The notes beneath the pieces are model-generated. The model was not told the DNA's origin, did not search any database, and saw nothing but the letters and a program-made list of their open reading frames with translations. The position numbers and the translations under genes were made by a program. From assembly GCA_030427405.1 (NCBI GenBank), contig JAUHXK010000002.1, positions 310,001 to 374,000 of the forward strand: DNA of 64,000 nucleotides, read 5' to 3'. Shown piece after piece: positions 18,698 through 27,867 of the stretch (positions are counted from its first letter, which is position 1; every line of letters starts with the position of its first letter). The stretch comes from Alphaproteobacteria bacterium. Its GTDB lineage: Bacteria > Pseudomonadota > Alphaproteobacteria > Rhodobacterales > Rhodobacteraceae.

Positions 18698-18991
18698 ATG
18701 CACCGTTTTTTCCCGATCCCGATCCTGATCCTGCTGGCAGCCTGCGCCGAAACGGTGGACCCTCAGGAAACCACGACCACGGCTGATGCCGCTCCGGTCG
18801 ATTTGGCCTTTTGCAAGGGCGAGCCCTTTGCCGACACCGTCGGCCAACCGGTATCCGCCATTCAGGCCGATCTGCCGGAACGGTCCCGTGTGCTTGGCCC
18901 CAACGACATTGCGACGCAGGATTACCGTATCGACCGGCTGAACGTCTTTGTAAACGGCGCCGGGGTCATTCAGCGGCTGACCTGCGGATAA
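18698..18991 (+). CDS. I78-family peptidase inhibitor lipoprotein
   Basis: 97 residues. The N-terminus MHRFFPIPILILLAAC is a lipoprotein signal with the lipobox LAAC at about 13-16. The mature part has FCKGEPFADTVGQPVS, then RVLGPNDIATQDYRIDRLNVFV and RLTCG, the pattern of the I78 (elafin-like) inhibitor family, with two cysteines that probably form a disulfide. It would sit in the periplasm, anchored to a membrane, and may inhibit serine proteases. AAGGAACGCC precedes the ATG at 18698; the ATG at 18677 is less likely. Confidence 0.85.
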   Translation: MHRFFPIPILILLAACAETVDPQETTTTADAAPVDLAFCKGEPFADTVGQPVSAIQADLPERSRVLGPNDIATQDYRIDRLNVFVNGAGVIQRLTCG

Positions 18992-19026
18992 GGGCAGACT
19001 CGACTCGGGGCATGATTCCGCAGTAA

Positions 19027-19041
19027 GAACAAAATGAGAAC
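19027..19041 (+). promoter_or_regulatory. SOS box (LexA operator) of imuB, perfect match
   Basis: GAACAAAATGAGAAC is an exact GAAC-N7-GAAC alphaproteobacterial LexA site ending 17 bases before the imuB start codon. Its spacer resembles that of the dnaE2 box at 12856. It predicts direct LexA control of imuB independent of the upstream I78 gene. Confidence 0.88.
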
Positions 19042-19058
19042 ATTTTGATGTCTGCCCA

Positions 19059-20711
19059 ATGTCCAAACGCCGAATACTTTCGCTGTGGTTCCCCCGTCTT
19101 GGGGCCGAACGGCTGATCCGCGCCGCGCGGGGCCTGCATGCAGGCCCATTGGCCGTGGTGGCCGAGCAGTCGAACATGCAGGTCGTCACCTCGCTGAATA
19201 CCGAGGCACAGGCCGCCGGGCTGCGCGTCGGCCAGCCGGTGCGCGATGCCCATGCCATGTGCGCCGCCCTTGTGACCCGCCCCCGCAACGCCCCGGCCGA
19301 GGCGGCGTTTCTGACCGCGCTGCGCCGCTGGGCGGGCAAGTTCAGCCCCTGGGTCGCCGAAGAATCCCCGGATGGGCTGGTCGTCGACCTGTCGGGCTGC
19401 GCGCATCTGTTCGGCGGGGAAGAGGCGCTGCTGCGCGTGCTTGAAACCGACTGCGCCGATATGGGCCTGAGCGTGCAGATGGGCATCGCTGACACGCTGG
19501 GCGCGGCTTGGGCGCTGGCGCGCTATGCCGGGCAAGAGGCCAGCTCGGACCGCAACGGCGACGCCATCAGCCAAGAGGCCCGCGCCACCCGCGCACGCGC
19601 TGGCAAGCGGCGGCACTGGACCAGAGGCGGGGCTGCGCCGCAGGTGACGGCCCTGGGCGGCGGCGCGCGGATTGCGGCGCCGGGGCAGTCTTATGGGGCG
19701 CTCAGCCCGCTGCCCATCGCGGCGCTGCGGCTGGATGACCCCGTCGTGGCGCAACTGAACCGGCTGGGCCTGCGCCGGATCGGCGATCTGCTGGGGCAGC
19801 CGCGCGCCTCGCTCGCCCGCCGGTTCGGGCGCGGGCTGGTGCTGCGGCTGGACCAGGCCATGGGCAGCGCCCCCGAGCCGGTCTCGCCCGCGCGCCCGCC
19901 GCATCACTTTGCGGTGCGGATGACCCTGCCCAACCCAATCGGCCTGGCCGAGGACGTGATGGCCGCCATCGACCGGGTCTTGCCGACGCTATGTGCCAGG
20001 CTCGAAGAAAAGGGGCGCGGGGTGCGCACCCTGCGGTGTGAGGCGCATCGCGCCGATCAGGCGGCCGAGATCATCGAGGTGGGCCTGGCCCGGCCAACTC
20101 ATGACAAACACCGCATTCGCCCCTTGTTAGAGATGAAAATCGACAAGATCGACGCGGGCTATGGCATCGACATGCTGCGGCTTGCGGCGGTCCAGACCGA
20201 ACCCATCCACGCCCGTACCATGGCCGGTCATGCCGAGGCCCGGCAGGTCGCCCGCAACCGTCTTGAGGGCAATACCGCCGTCGACGACCTTACGGCCAAA
20301 CTGGGCGCGCGGGTCGGGCTCGAGGCGATTACGCGGCGCCACCCGGCGGCCTCGCATATCCCCGAGAAAACGGCGCAGACCCTGGCGGCGGCATGGTCAG
20401 AGCCCGCGCGCGACTGGCCCGCCCCGCCACGCCCCCGGCCCCTGCAGATGTGGCAGCCCGAGCCGGTAACGGCCCCGGAAACCCCGGATGTTCCGACCGC
20501 CTTTCGCTGGCGCGGGCGCAACTGGCATCTGGCACAGGCGACGGGGCCGGAACGCATCGCGCCGGAATGGTGGCTTGACGACCCGAACTGGCGCAGCGGC
20601 GTGCGGGATTACTGGGTTGTGGTGACCGAACAGGGCGAACGGCTGTGGCTGTTTTACGGCCACGGCGGCACGATGTCGGCGGGCTGGTTCTGCCAGGGGC
20701 AGTTCGGCTGA
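19059..20711 (+). CDS. imuB: ImuB, Y-family polymerase-like mutagenesis protein
   Basis: 550 residues. It starts RRILSLWFPRLGAERLIR and has the Y-family palm and little-finger layout (EESPDGLVVDLSGCAHLFGG, then LRLDDPVVAQLNRLGLRRIGDLLGQPR with a helix-hairpin-helix). ImuB proteins lack polymerase activity and act as a hub between the beta clamp, ImuA and DnaE2 in SOS mutagenesis. The C-terminal block with SHIPEKTAQ and RIAPEWWLDDP...RDYW is typical. No imuA gene precedes it: only 67 bp separate it from the I78 gene. Its partner dnaE2 lies 3.2 kb upstream instead of directly behind. I see no obvious clamp-binding QLPLWG-type motif. Confidence 0.93.
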   Translation: MSKRRILSLWFPRLGAERLIRAARGLHAGPLAVVAEQSNMQVVTSLNTEAQAAGLRVGQPVRDAHAMCAALVTRPRNAPAEAAFLTALRRWAGKFSPWVAEESPDGLVVDLSGCAHLFGGEEALLRVLETDCADMGLSVQMGIADTLGAAWALARYAGQEASSDRNGDAISQEARATRARAGKRRHWTRGGAAPQVTALGGGARIAAPGQSYGALSPLPIAALRLDDPVVAQLNRLGLRRIGDLLGQPRASLARRFGRGLVLRLDQAMGSAPEPVSPARPPHHFAVRMTLPNPIGLAEDVMAAIDRVLPTLCARLEEKGRGVRTLRCEAHRADQAAEIIEVGLARPTHDKHRIRPLLEMKIDKIDAGYGIDMLRLAAVQTEPIHARTMAGHAEARQVARNRLEGNTAVDDLTAKLGARVGLEAITRRHPAASHIPEKTAQTLAAAWSEPARDWPAPPRPRPLQMWQPEPVTAPETPDVPTAFRWRGRNWHLAQATGPERIAPEWWLDDPNWRSGVRDYWVVVTEQGERLWLFYGHGGTMSAGWFCQGQFG

Positions 20712-20712
20712 C

Positions 20713-20745
20713 GAAAACCGCCAAGCTTTCGCCCAGCGGTTTTTC
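20713..20745. terminator. Bidirectional terminator between imuB and tRNA-Lys
   Basis: Arms GAAAACCGC (20713-20721) and GCGGTTTTTC (20736-20745) pair across a 14-base loop, giving a U-run on both strands. It directly follows the imuB stop and lies 24 bases beyond the 3' end of the minus-strand tRNA gene, so it can end both transcripts. Confidence 0.7.
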
Positions 20746-20768
20746 GAATTCCGTCAAATCGGTTAAAG

Positions 20769-20844
20769 TGGTGAGCCGTGCAGGATTCGAACCTGCGACC
20801 CACTGATTAAAAGTCAGTTGCTCTACCAACTGAGCTAACGGCCC
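20769..20844 (-). tRNA. tRNA-Lys (anticodon UUU)
   Basis: 76 bases including an encoded 3' CCA. On the minus strand the acceptor arm GGGCCGT pairs with ACGGCTC (one G-U pair). The D arm is GCTCAGTTGGTAGAGC, the anticodon stem-loop has ACTGA / TCAGT around CTTTTAA with anticodon TTT, and the T arm is GCAGGTTCGAATCCTGC. No intron or mismatch stands out. Confidence 0.97.
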
Positions 20845-20985
20845 ACTCTTTCCGGATCATGTCGATCCGCGATGCTCTCTAAGGTATTTCCCCGTTCGGG
20901 TTCAAGCCCTTAAATCACACTCCGTTTCGCCAGATTAAACTTGTTTCCGGCGTCCCGATAGGCGGCCTAATTAGGCAGGTGGTGC

Positions 20986-21006
20986 GGGGGGGTCAACCCC
21001 TTTTTT
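20986..21006 (+). terminator. Possible short terminator-like hairpin before dapF
   Basis: A run of G residues, the loop TCAA and CCCC are followed by six T residues. The stem is only four base pairs and no plus-strand gene ends directly before it, so this may be chance or part of the dapF leader. The rest of 20845-21061 shows no gene. Confidence 0.3.
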
Positions 21007-21061
21007 CAGGAATCTTCCCGGCAGGGTGGATTCATCGCCAGAGCGGCGCTATATGCCCGCC

Positions 21062-21895
21062 ATGCAACATGCGCAGGATATCGGTTTGCCCTTCATGAAG
21101 ATGCACGGGCTGGGCAATGACTTCGTCATTCTGGACGCCCGTGCGCGGCCCGTCCCGGTCACACCTGCGCTGGCCCGTGGAATCGGGCACAGGCATTTCG
21201 GCGTGGGATTCGATCAACTGGCGGTCATCGAATCCGGCCCAGCGGACGCCCACCTGGTATTCTACAACGCCGACGGGTCGACCTCGGCCGCCTGCGGTAA
21301 CGCCACCCGGTGCATCGCGCGCCACCTGATGACCGAAAGCGGCAAGACCCAACTGACACTGACCACGCAACGCGGCACGCTTTATGCGCGTGACGCGGGC
21401 AATGGCCTTACATCGGTCAACATGGGGCAGCCGCAGCTTGACTGGCACGAAGTCCCCCTGTCCGAGGCGATCGACACGCTTGAGCTTCCGATCGAAGGCG
21501 GCCCGACAGCAACCGGCATGGGCAACCCGCATTGCACCTTCTTCGTCGACAATGCCGAGGCCATCCCGCTTGCGGAATTCGGTGCTCGTTATGAACACCA
21601 CCCGCTTTACCCGGAACGGACCAATGTGCAGGTGGCCCAGGTCATCGGCCCCGACCATATCCGCATGCGCGTCTGGGAACGCGGCGTCGGCATCACGCTG
21701 GCGTCTGGGTCGTCATCCTGTGCGACGGCCGTGGCCGCTGCCCGGCGCGGCCTGACCGGACGGGCGGTACAGATCGAGCTGGACGGGGGACCCATCCAGA
21801 TCGACTGGCAGGATGACGGTGTCTGGATGACCGGACCTACCCGCCATGTATTCTCGGGCACCCTGACACCCGAATTCCTGGAGTCGCTGGAATGA
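21062..21895 (+). CDS. dapF: Diaminopimelate epimerase
   Basis: 277 residues. MKMHGLGNDFVILDAR near the N-terminus and the two catalytic cysteine motifs AACGNATRC and ASGSSSCAT are all present. The enzyme converts LL- to meso-diaminopimelate for lysine and peptidoglycan synthesis. The ATG at 21062 is chosen because it keeps a short leader before the conserved block; the frame extends 12 codons further. The next gene, mtaB, starts inside its stop (ATGA), so the two are co-translated. Confidence 0.95.
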   Translation: MQHAQDIGLPFMKMHGLGNDFVILDARARPVPVTPALARGIGHRHFGVGFDQLAVIESGPADAHLVFYNADGSTSAACGNATRCIARHLMTESGKTQLTLTTQRGTLYARDAGNGLTSVNMGQPQLDWHEVPLSEAIDTLELPIEGGPTATGMGNPHCTFFVDNAEAIPLAEFGARYEHHPLYPERTNVQVAQVIGPDHIRMRVWERGVGITLASGSSSCATAVAAARRGLTGRAVQIELDGGPIQIDWQDDGVWMTGPTRHVFSGTLTPEFLESLE

Positions 21896-23148
21896 GCGCC
21901 CCCAAATTCGCCACCCTGGGGTGCCGCCTGAACGCCTATGAGACCGAAGCGATGAAGGATCTCTCGCAACAGGCGGGCGTCACCGATGCGGTCATCGTCA
22001 ACACCTGCGCCGTAACCGCCGAAGCGGTGCGCAAGGCCCGGCAAGAGATCCGCAAGCTGCGGCGTGAAAACCCCGATGCACGGCTGATCGTGACGGGCTG
22101 CGCCGCGCAGACCGAACCCGATACTTTCGCCCGCATGGACGAAGTCGACGTGGTCATCGGCAACACCGAAAAAATGCAGCCCGAAACCTGGAAAGGCATG
22201 GCCGCGGATTTCATCGGCAAGACCGAATCCGTTCAGGTCGACGACATCATGTCGGTTACCGAAACGGCAGGCCACCTGATCGACGGCTTCGGCACACGCT
22301 CACGCGCCTATGTACAGGTCCAGAACGGCTGTGACCACCGCTGTACCTTCTGCATCATCCCTTACGGCCGCGGCAACTCGCGCAGCGTCCCGGCCGGGGT
22401 CGTTGTTGACCAGATCAAACGCCTGGTGGACAGGGGCTATAACGAGGTTGTCCTGACCGGGGTCGACCTGACCTCGTGGGGGGCCGACCTGCCGGCAAGC
22501 CCCAAACTGGGTGATCTGGTCATGCGCATCCTGAAACTGGTCCCCGACCTGCCACGGCTGCGCATCAGTTCCATCGATTCGATCGAAGTGGACGAAAACC
22601 TGATGCAGGCGATCGCGACCGAGCCGCGCCTGATGCCGCATCTTCACCTGTCGCTGCAACATGGCGATGACCTGATCCTGAAACGGATGAAGCGCCGCCA
22701 CCTGCGTGACGATGCCATCCGCTTTACCCAAGAGGCCCGCAAACTGCGCCCGGACATGACCTTTGGGGCCGATATCATCGCCGGGTTCCCCACCGAAACC
22801 GAAGCACAGTTCGTAAATTCCCTGAAACTGGTGACCGACTGCGACCTGACATGGCTTCATGTCTTTCCCTATTCCCGGCGCGAGGGCACTCCTGCCGCGC
22901 GCATTCCGCAACAGGTCAACGGCCAGACCATAAAACAGCGCGCCGCGCGCCTGCGCGCCGCAGGTGACCTGCAGGTTGCCAATCACCTCGCGTCGCAGGT
23001 CGGCAAGACCCATCGCATCCTGATGGAAAATCAGAATATGGGCCGCACCGAACAATTCACCGAAGTGACCTTTGACGCGCCCCAACCCGAAGGTCAGATC
23101 GTGACCGCCACGATCACCGGAACCGGCAATACGCAGTTACAGGCCTGA
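21892..23148 (+). CDS. mtaB: tRNA (t6A37) C2-methylthiotransferase MtaB
   Basis: 418 residues. The N-terminal UPF0004 domain (FATLGCRLNAYETE, VNTCAVTAEA, VTGCAAQ) carries three cysteines for one iron-sulfur cluster. The radical SAM domain has CDHRCTFC near 147-154 for the other, and a C-terminal TRAM-like part follows. The LGCRLN form and the short C-terminus favour MtaB over MiaB. It adds a methylthio group to t6A37 of tRNAs decoding ANN codons. It is coupled to dapF by a 4-base overlap. Confidence 0.92.
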   Translation: MSAPKFATLGCRLNAYETEAMKDLSQQAGVTDAVIVNTCAVTAEAVRKARQEIRKLRRENPDARLIVTGCAAQTEPDTFARMDEVDVVIGNTEKMQPETWKGMAADFIGKTESVQVDDIMSVTETAGHLIDGFGTRSRAYVQVQNGCDHRCTFCIIPYGRGNSRSVPAGVVVDQIKRLVDRGYNEVVLTGVDLTSWGADLPASPKLGDLVMRILKLVPDLPRLRISSIDSIEVDENLMQAIATEPRLMPHLHLSLQHGDDLILKRMKRRHLRDDAIRFTQEARKLRPDMTFGADIIAGFPTETEAQFVNSLKLVTDCDLTWLHVFPYSRREGTPAARIPQQVNGQTIKQRAARLRAAGDLQVANHLASQVGKTHRILMENQNMGRTEQFTEVTFDAPQPEGQIVTATITGTGNTQLQA

Positions 23149-23232
23149 TCCGCTCTTCATCTGGCCAGAAATATCCCGGGGTTGAATTGGCCGAAGGCCA
23201 AGAAGGGGCTGGCCCCTTATCCCCGCCCAAAG

Positions 23233-23263
23233 AAAAACCCCCGCTTCCATCAGGTCGCGGGGG
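23233..23263 (-). terminator. Rho-independent terminator of petABC
   Basis: On the minus strand CCCCCGC and GCGGGGG pair around a 12-base loop and are followed by TTTTTC. It starts 23 bases beyond the petC stop. The plus strand also ends in a T-rich stretch, so it may act for mtaB as well. A second small palindrome (AAGGGG/CCCCTT near 23203-23220) lies closer to mtaB. Confidence 0.8.
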
Positions 23264-23286
23264 CTTCTTTTACGCTCTCAAAGACC

Positions 23287-24084
23287 TCAGTCCTTGCGGA
23301 TCTTGCCCTTGTGCGGCGCCCACAGGCGCTTGTTCACCAGGTACAACAGCACCGACAGGACAGACAGGAAGATCACGCCGACAAAGCCCGCGTTCTTCCG
23401 TCCCATCATCTTGGGCTCTGCCGTCCACATCAGGAACGCGGCAACGTCCTGCGCCATGGCCTCGACGGTGTTTTCATGGCCATCGGCAAACTCGACCTGC
23501 TCGTCGAACAGCGGCGGCGCCATGGAAATCCACCCACCCGGAAAGGCGGTGTTCTCATACAGAACCGCACCGGCCTCTTCCTTTTCGTGACCGGTATAAC
23601 CGTGCAGCAGCGATGCAATATACTCTGCCCCGCCCATGCCTTTGACCAGTTGGTTGATCCCCAGGCCATAGGGCCCGTGGAAACCCGCACGCGCCTTGGC
23701 CATCAGGCTCAGGTCAGGTGCGCCAGCCGCCGTGTTGGCCGGGAAATGGTCGGTTGGAATTGCCGGGCGAAAATCGTCCAGCTCGGGGTCGAACACCTCG
23801 AAGTTGCCCGCCGCATAGGCCCGAACCTGATCCTCTGGCATGCCTACCCCGTCGGGGTCGGACAAAGTGCGCAGGGGCACGTATTTCAGGCCGTGGCACG
23901 CCGCGCAGACCTCGGTATAGATCTGCAGGCCGCGTTGCAGCTGGTTCTGATCATAGGTGCCGAAGGGGCCTTCGAACGAAAAGTCGAAGTCCTCGATATG
24001 TTGCTCACCGCCACCTGCCGCAAAGGTCGAGGCGGGCGCAAGGGCCAAGGCAAACGCGGCACCGATTGCAAGTTTCTTGAACAT
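23287..24084 (-). CDS. petC: Cytochrome c1 of the bc1 complex
   Basis: 265 residues. A signal peptide covers about residues 1-22 ([19 protein letters not shown]). The haem site is CAACH at 60-64 and a Met-ligand region follows later. A single C-terminal membrane anchor lies near 236-256 before basic residues. It passes electrons from the Rieske protein to cytochrome c on the periplasmic side. Last gene of petABC, 17 bp behind petB and followed by a terminator. Confidence 0.96.
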   Translation of the reverse strand: MFKKLAIGAAFALALAPASTFAAGGGEQHIEDFDFSFEGPFGTYDQNQLQRGLQIYTEVCAACHGLKYVPLRTLSDPDGVGMPEDQVRAYAAGNFEVFDPELDDFRPAIPTDHFPANTAAGAPDLSLMAKARAGFHGPYGLGINQLVKGMGGAEYIASLLHGYTGHEKEEAGAVLYENTAFPGGWISMAPPLFDEQVEFADGHENTVEAMAQDVAAFLMWTAEPKMMGRKNAGFVGVIFLSVLSVLLYLVNKRLWAPHKGKIRKD

Positions 24085-24101
24085 GATTCCGGTCCCTCTT
24101 C

Positions 24102-25433
24102 TTACTCGGCCGGCGTGGCGTCGGCGTCAGCCTTGCCATAATGCGCGTTGAAGTCTTCTTCGATGGTTTCCGGCTGCGCCTCGGGCTTCTCGATGACACC
24201 CAGGATCGGCAGGATCACGAAGAAATAGGCGAACCAGTAGGCCGACGCGATCAGCGAGAAGGTCGCATAGGGCTCCTCGGCGGGCATCGCACCCAGCCAC
24301 ATCAGGGCAAAGAAGTCGATGACCAGCAGGTAGAACCACCATTTGAACATCGGACGGTACTTGCCCGAACGCACGGTCGAGGTGTCCAGCCACGGCGCCA
24401 GGGCCATCGCCAAGATCGCACCGAACATCGCCAGAACACCAAAGAACTTGGCATCAACGATGCCGCCGGTGATGAAGCTGGCGAACTGCACAACCCAGAC
24501 CTCGCCGGTAAAGGCACGCAGGATCGCGTAGAACGGCAGGAAGTACCATTCGGGCACGATATGCGCAGGCGTAACCAGCGGGTTGGCTTCGATATAGTTG
24601 TCCGGGTGACCCAGGTAGTTCGGCATGAAGCCGACAACCGCCCAGAACACGACCAGGATCACGGCCAGTGCGAACAGGTCCTTGATCACGAAGTAAGGCC
24701 AGAACGGCAGCGTGTCTTTCTCGGCCTCGGCTTTCGAGCCACGGCGCACTTCAACACCCGTGGGGTTGTTGTTGCCAGTGGTGTGGAAGGCCCAGATATG
24801 CACGATCACCAGTGCCGCAATCACGAACGGCAGCAGGTAATGCAGCGAGAAGAAGCGGTTCAGCGTGGCGTTGTCCACCGCCGGTCCACCCAGCAGCCAG
24901 GTCTGGATCGCGTCGCCGATGAACGGGATCGCGCCAAACAGGCCGGTGATCACGGTCGCACCCCAGAAGGACATCTGACCCCAGGGCAGAACATAGCCCA
25001 TGAAGGCGGTGCCCATCATGCAGAGATAGATCAACATCCCGATGATCCACGTGATCTCACGCGGGGCTTTGTACGATCCGTAGAACAGACCGCGGAAGAT
25101 GTGGATATAGACCGCAACAAAGAACAGCGAGGCGCCGTTCATGTGCAGATACCGCAGCATATAGCCGCCATTCACATTGCGCATGATGTGTTCGATGCTG
25201 GCAAACGCCAGATCGACATGCGGGGTGTAGTGCATCACCAGAACGATACCGGTGACAATCTGCAGCGCCAGGCAGAACGCAAGGACGATGCCCCAGATCC
25301 ACCACCAGTTCAGGTTCTTGGGCGTGGGGATCATCAGGGTGTCATAGAGCAGGCCGACAATCGGCAGGCGGCTGTTCAGCCACTTTTCGCCGTTTGTCTT
25401 CGGCTCGTAATGATCATGGGGAATTCCGGACAT
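24102..25433 (-). CDS. petB: Cytochrome b of the bc1 complex
   Basis: 443 residues, with eight membrane helices expected. The haem and quinol-site motifs are present, including [19 protein letters not shown], the [17 protein letters not shown] block and the PEWYF motif of the Qo site. It starts [25 protein letters not shown] lies eight bases before the ATG at 25433. The frame extends 15 codons further without support. Second gene of petABC, 11 bp from petA. Confidence 0.97.
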   Translation of the reverse strand: MSGIPHDHYEPKTNGEKWLNSRLPIVGLLYDTLMIPTPKNLNWWWIWGIVLAFCLALQIVTGIVLVMHYTPHVDLAFASIEHIMRNVNGGYMLRYLHMNGASLFFVAVYIHIFRGLFYGSYKAPREITWIIGMLIYLCMMGTAFMGYVLPWGQMSFWGATVITGLFGAIPFIGDAIQTWLLGGPAVDNATLNRFFSLHYLLPFVIAALVIVHIWAFHTTGNNNPTGVEVRRGSKAEAEKDTLPFWPYFVIKDLFALAVILVVFWAVVGFMPNYLGHPDNYIEANPLVTPAHIVPEWYFLPFYAILRAFTGEVWVVQFASFITGGIVDAKFFGVLAMFGAILAMALAPWLDTSTVRSGKYRPMFKWWFYLLVIDFFALMWLGAMPAEEPYATFSLIASAYWFAYFFVILPILGVIEKPEAQPETIEEDFNAHYGKADADATPAE

Positions 25434-25444
25434 CTGGGTCTCCC

Positions 25445-26029
25445 TTAGCCGAGTTTGATGGTGCTGGCGTCCGTCCACTCAGCGGGCGGGACAGGCAGGT
25501 TTTCAGGCGCGGGGCCCTTACGGATACGACCGGCAAGGTCATAGTGCGAGCCGTGGCAGGGGCAGAACCAGCCGCCAAAGTCGCCGGCATCGCCCAGCGG
25601 CACACAGCCAAGGTGGGTACAAACGCCCATCTGCACGATCCAGGCACCGGCCGCCTCGCCTTCGGGCGACGGCATCACGCGGTTTGCATCGGTTGCCGGG
25701 GCATCCGCGCTCAGGTTGAAGTTACGCGCCAGCGGATCTGGCAGCGCATCAACGCCTTCTGCGTCCTGCTCCTGTGCTTCCTGGATTTCCGCGCCGGTGC
25801 GGTGACGGATAAACACGGGCTTGCCCAACCACTTAACGGTCAGCTGCGTTCCGGGTTCAACTCCGCTTACATCCACACGGATCGACGACAGCGCCTGAAC
25901 ATCTGCCGAAGGGTTCATCTGGTTGATCAGGGGCCATACGGCGGCCCCGGTGGCAACGACTCCCGCGCCGCCTGCGACGTAGTAAAGGAAGTCTCTGCGG
26001 GTGCCTTCGTGGTCTTCTGCGTGGGACAC
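25445..26029 (-). CDS. petA: Rieske iron-sulfur subunit of the bc1 complex
   Basis: 194 residues. The iron-sulfur cluster motifs CTHLGC (137-142) and CPCHGS (156-161) are intact. The N-terminus has a Tat-type [13 protein letters not shown] followed by one membrane helix. The start is a GTG at 26029, giving the familiar [14 protein letters not shown]-terminus with GGAG eight bases upstream; the ATG-initiated frame from 26068 adds an unrelated basic tail. It is the first gene of petABC; the promoter must lie in the 480-bp gap upstream. Confidence 0.96.
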   Translation of the reverse strand: MSHAEDHEGTRRDFLYYVAGGAGVVATGAAVWPLINQMNPSADVQALSSIRVDVSGVEPGTQLTVKWLGKPVFIRHRTGAEIQEAQEQDAEGVDALPDPLARNFNLSADAPATDANRVMPSPEGEAAGAWIVQMGVCTHLGCVPLGDAGDFGGWFCPCHGSHYDLAGRIRKGPAPENLPVPPAEWTDASTIKLG

Positions 26030-26512
26030 GAGGTTTTCTCCGATTCTCTGGCGCCCGCGGACGGGCATATAGCTCGCGCACCGCGCGAACGCGGTGTCTT
26101 AAACGCGCTATCTATCGGGGAGAATACGGTTCGTCCAGCGTTCTTAGGCGCGCAATACGCCGCATCTGGGCATTATGTCACAACACGAGCCCTGATTTTC
26201 AAGGGATCGCCGCGTGAGAACCAAATCGCTGCGGACCGGCGCAAACCCGCGCCGGTCTGTGATTCGCGTGCAGGCGGCGCCCAGGGTTTCGCCCCATGCC
26301 GCCGATAATACCGGAACCACCACACGATATTGGCGCGCATTGCGCCACAATTCTACCACCTGGTTTCCCCATTAACGCGATTTCGTTGCACGTAAATCAC
26401 TTATTTTACATAGATATTTCTGAACCAGTGCTTTGGGCGCACGGGGTGATTGCACTTTTTGCGGGAAAGGTCGATTGCGGCGCCGACACCCCTGCCCTAC
26501 CGGAGCCACCCA
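26030..26512. other. Intergenic region, divergent petABC / cytochrome c promoters
   Basis: 483 bases without a convincing gene. It must hold the minus-strand promoter of petABC and probably the plus-strand promoter of the cytochrome c gene. The right half (26370-26430) is AT-rich. I could not find a convincing -35/-10 pair or an FNR-type palindrome by eye. Open frames here have no family features. Confidence 0.6.
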
Positions 26513-26959
26513 ATGCCCAGAAAAACGCCCCTTGCGGTCATTCTCGTCGCGATCACGGCAACCCAGTCCCTTGCATCCGGCGACCCGGCAAAGGGCGAAA
26601 AGCTGTTCAACCGGTGTACATCCTGCCACGCGATCATCCGCAATAACGAGGTTCTGGTAAAGGGCGGCATCACGGGCCCGAATCTGTATGACGTCGTTGG
26701 CCGGGTGGCCGGTACGGAAAACGACTATCGGTACGGCGGCCCGCGCCTGCCTGTCGGAATGTTTACCGATGACATGATCCGCGCAGGCGACCAGGGCCTC
26801 GTCTGGACCACCGAGAATATCGCAGCTTATTCCAGGGACCCGATCGGTTTCATCCGCACATTTCTGGCCGACGATACGGCCCGCCCCAACATGAGCGTGA
26901 AACTGAAAAAAGGCGCGGATGACATTGCCGCCTATCTGGCGACATTTTCTGCACCCTGA
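26513..26959 (+). CDS. Class I c-type cytochrome (cytochrome c2-like)
   Basis: 148 residues with a signal peptide (about 1-22, ending SLASG). The haem motif is CTSCH at 35-39 and a Met ligand is likely in RPNMSVKL near 129; the fold pattern GEKLFNRC...GPNLYDVVGR is that of soluble cytochromes c2/c550. It would be a periplasmic electron carrier, a plausible acceptor for the bc1 complex encoded divergently 480 bp away. GGAG lies before the ATG at 26513; the longer frame from 26450 is rejected. Confidence 0.88.
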   Translation: MPRKTPLAVILVAITATQSLASGDPAKGEKLFNRCTSCHAIIRNNEVLVKGGITGPNLYDVVGRVAGTENDYRYGGPRLPVGMFTDDMIRAGDQGLVWTTENIAAYSRDPIGFIRTFLADDTARPNMSVKLKKGADDIAAYLATFSAP

Positions 26960-26968
26960 CCCCGGTGG

Positions 26969-27583
26969 TCAGGGTTTACGCATCAACCCGGCAAGCCGCC
27001 CGGTTTCGCTGCCCAGATCGACACCATCGGCATGATCCGCCGCCGCCAGACGCACCGCGTCGGGTTTGTTCTGGCTCAGCTTCCAGGTGCCCTGGATGTC
27101 ATCGACATGAAGCCGGAAAGGCACGATCATGCGCAGCATTCTGTCCAACGCCTCTTGCGACATCTTTGCCATGTTCCAGGGGGGTTTGGGTGTCAGCCGA
27201 TCTTCGAAAAAGGCCGACTGGCGGTCCAGAAGCCCGGCCAAAGCCCCATCCGGCAACGGCTCCAGGCGCCCGGTCAGATGAACGGCCACATAGTTCCATG
27301 TCGGCACCTGGTCGGGAACACCGTACCAATCCGGCGAGACATACCCATCCGGGCCCGACACCGCGATACGGGCCTCGCTGCGGCCTGACCGAGACCGGAC
27401 AATCGGGTTGGACCGCACAAGGTGAAAATCCGCCACCGAACCATCCTCGGACAGCAAAAACGGCACATGGCTCAGCATCGGCGCACCCTGCGTCGACACG
27501 GCAAGCACGCCAAAGGCCCGACTGCGGGCAAAGGCTATGTTGCGGTCCGGTCCTGCACCGCGAAAAGCGGGATTGGGGTGCAT
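26969..27583 (-). CDS. FMN-binding negative transcriptional regulator-type protein (PaiB family)
   Basis: 204 residues, flavin-reductase-like split barrel. It starts MHPNPAFRGAGPDRN and has AVSTQGAPMLSHVPFLL, then DWYGVPDQVPTWNYVAVHLTGRLEP and IVPFRLHVDDIQGTWKLSQNK, all typical of PaiB. Family members bind FMN; some repress protease or sporulation genes, others may be enzymes. GAGGAGG precedes the ATG at 27583. It is divergent from the FMN riboswitch and ribH2, a flavin-related neighbourhood. Confidence 0.88.
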   Translation of the reverse strand: MHPNPAFRGAGPDRNIAFARSRAFGVLAVSTQGAPMLSHVPFLLSEDGSVADFHLVRSNPIVRSRSGRSEARIAVSGPDGYVSPDWYGVPDQVPTWNYVAVHLTGRLEPLPDGALAGLLDRQSAFFEDRLTPKPPWNMAKMSQEALDRMLRMIVPFRLHVDDIQGTWKLSQNKPDAVRLAAADHADGVDLGSETGRLAGLMRKP

Positions 27584-27647
27584 GGCGATCCTCCTCGTCG
27601 CATTTCTCTTGCCTCTTGCAGAACCACACAACACTTGGCAAGGTCGC

Positions 27648-27793
27648 CGCGTTCTCAGGGCGGGGCGAAATTCCCCACCGGCGGTATGCGGGCCCAGCCC
27701 CGCAAGCCCGCGAGCGGCCCCGTTGACCGGGGTGTCAGCAGATCTGGTGAGAGGCCAGAGCCGACGGTTACAGTCCGGATGAAAGAGAACGCG
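27648..27793 (+). ncRNA. FMN riboswitch (RFN element) upstream of ribH2
   Basis: The closing helix P1 pairs CGCGTTCTC (27648-27656) with GAGAACGCG (27785-27793), nine perfect pairs. Between them are the conserved RFN blocks AGGGCGGGGCGAAATTCCCC, ACCGGCGGTA, AGCCCGCGAGCG, GTCAGCAGATCTGGTGAGA and CCGACGGTTACAGTCCGGAT. It binds FMN and should turn off ribH2 when flavin is plentiful. It lies 74 bases before the ribH2 start. Confidence 0.96.
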
Positions 27794-27822
27794 CAAACGG
27801 GCCGGTGACACGGCGCGTTTGC
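27793..27822 (+). promoter_or_regulatory. Candidate expression-platform hairpin of the FMN riboswitch
   Basis: Arms GCAAACGGGCCG and CGGCGCGTTTGC form an 11-pair stem with one mismatch and a six-base loop, starting on the last base of the riboswitch P1 helix. No T-run follows, so it is either a weak terminator or a structure that affects translation. The ribH2 ribosome site AGGAGA lies about 34 bases further on and is not inside this stem. Confidence 0.5.
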
Positions 27823-27867
27823 TCGTGATCGCCTTGGGTGACGTGTCTGCAACCTCAGGAGATCCAA

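Noticed and set aside
24141-25448. 435-codon plus-strand frame opposite petB
   Set aside because: Low-complexity His/Gln/Arg-rich shadow of cytochrome b.
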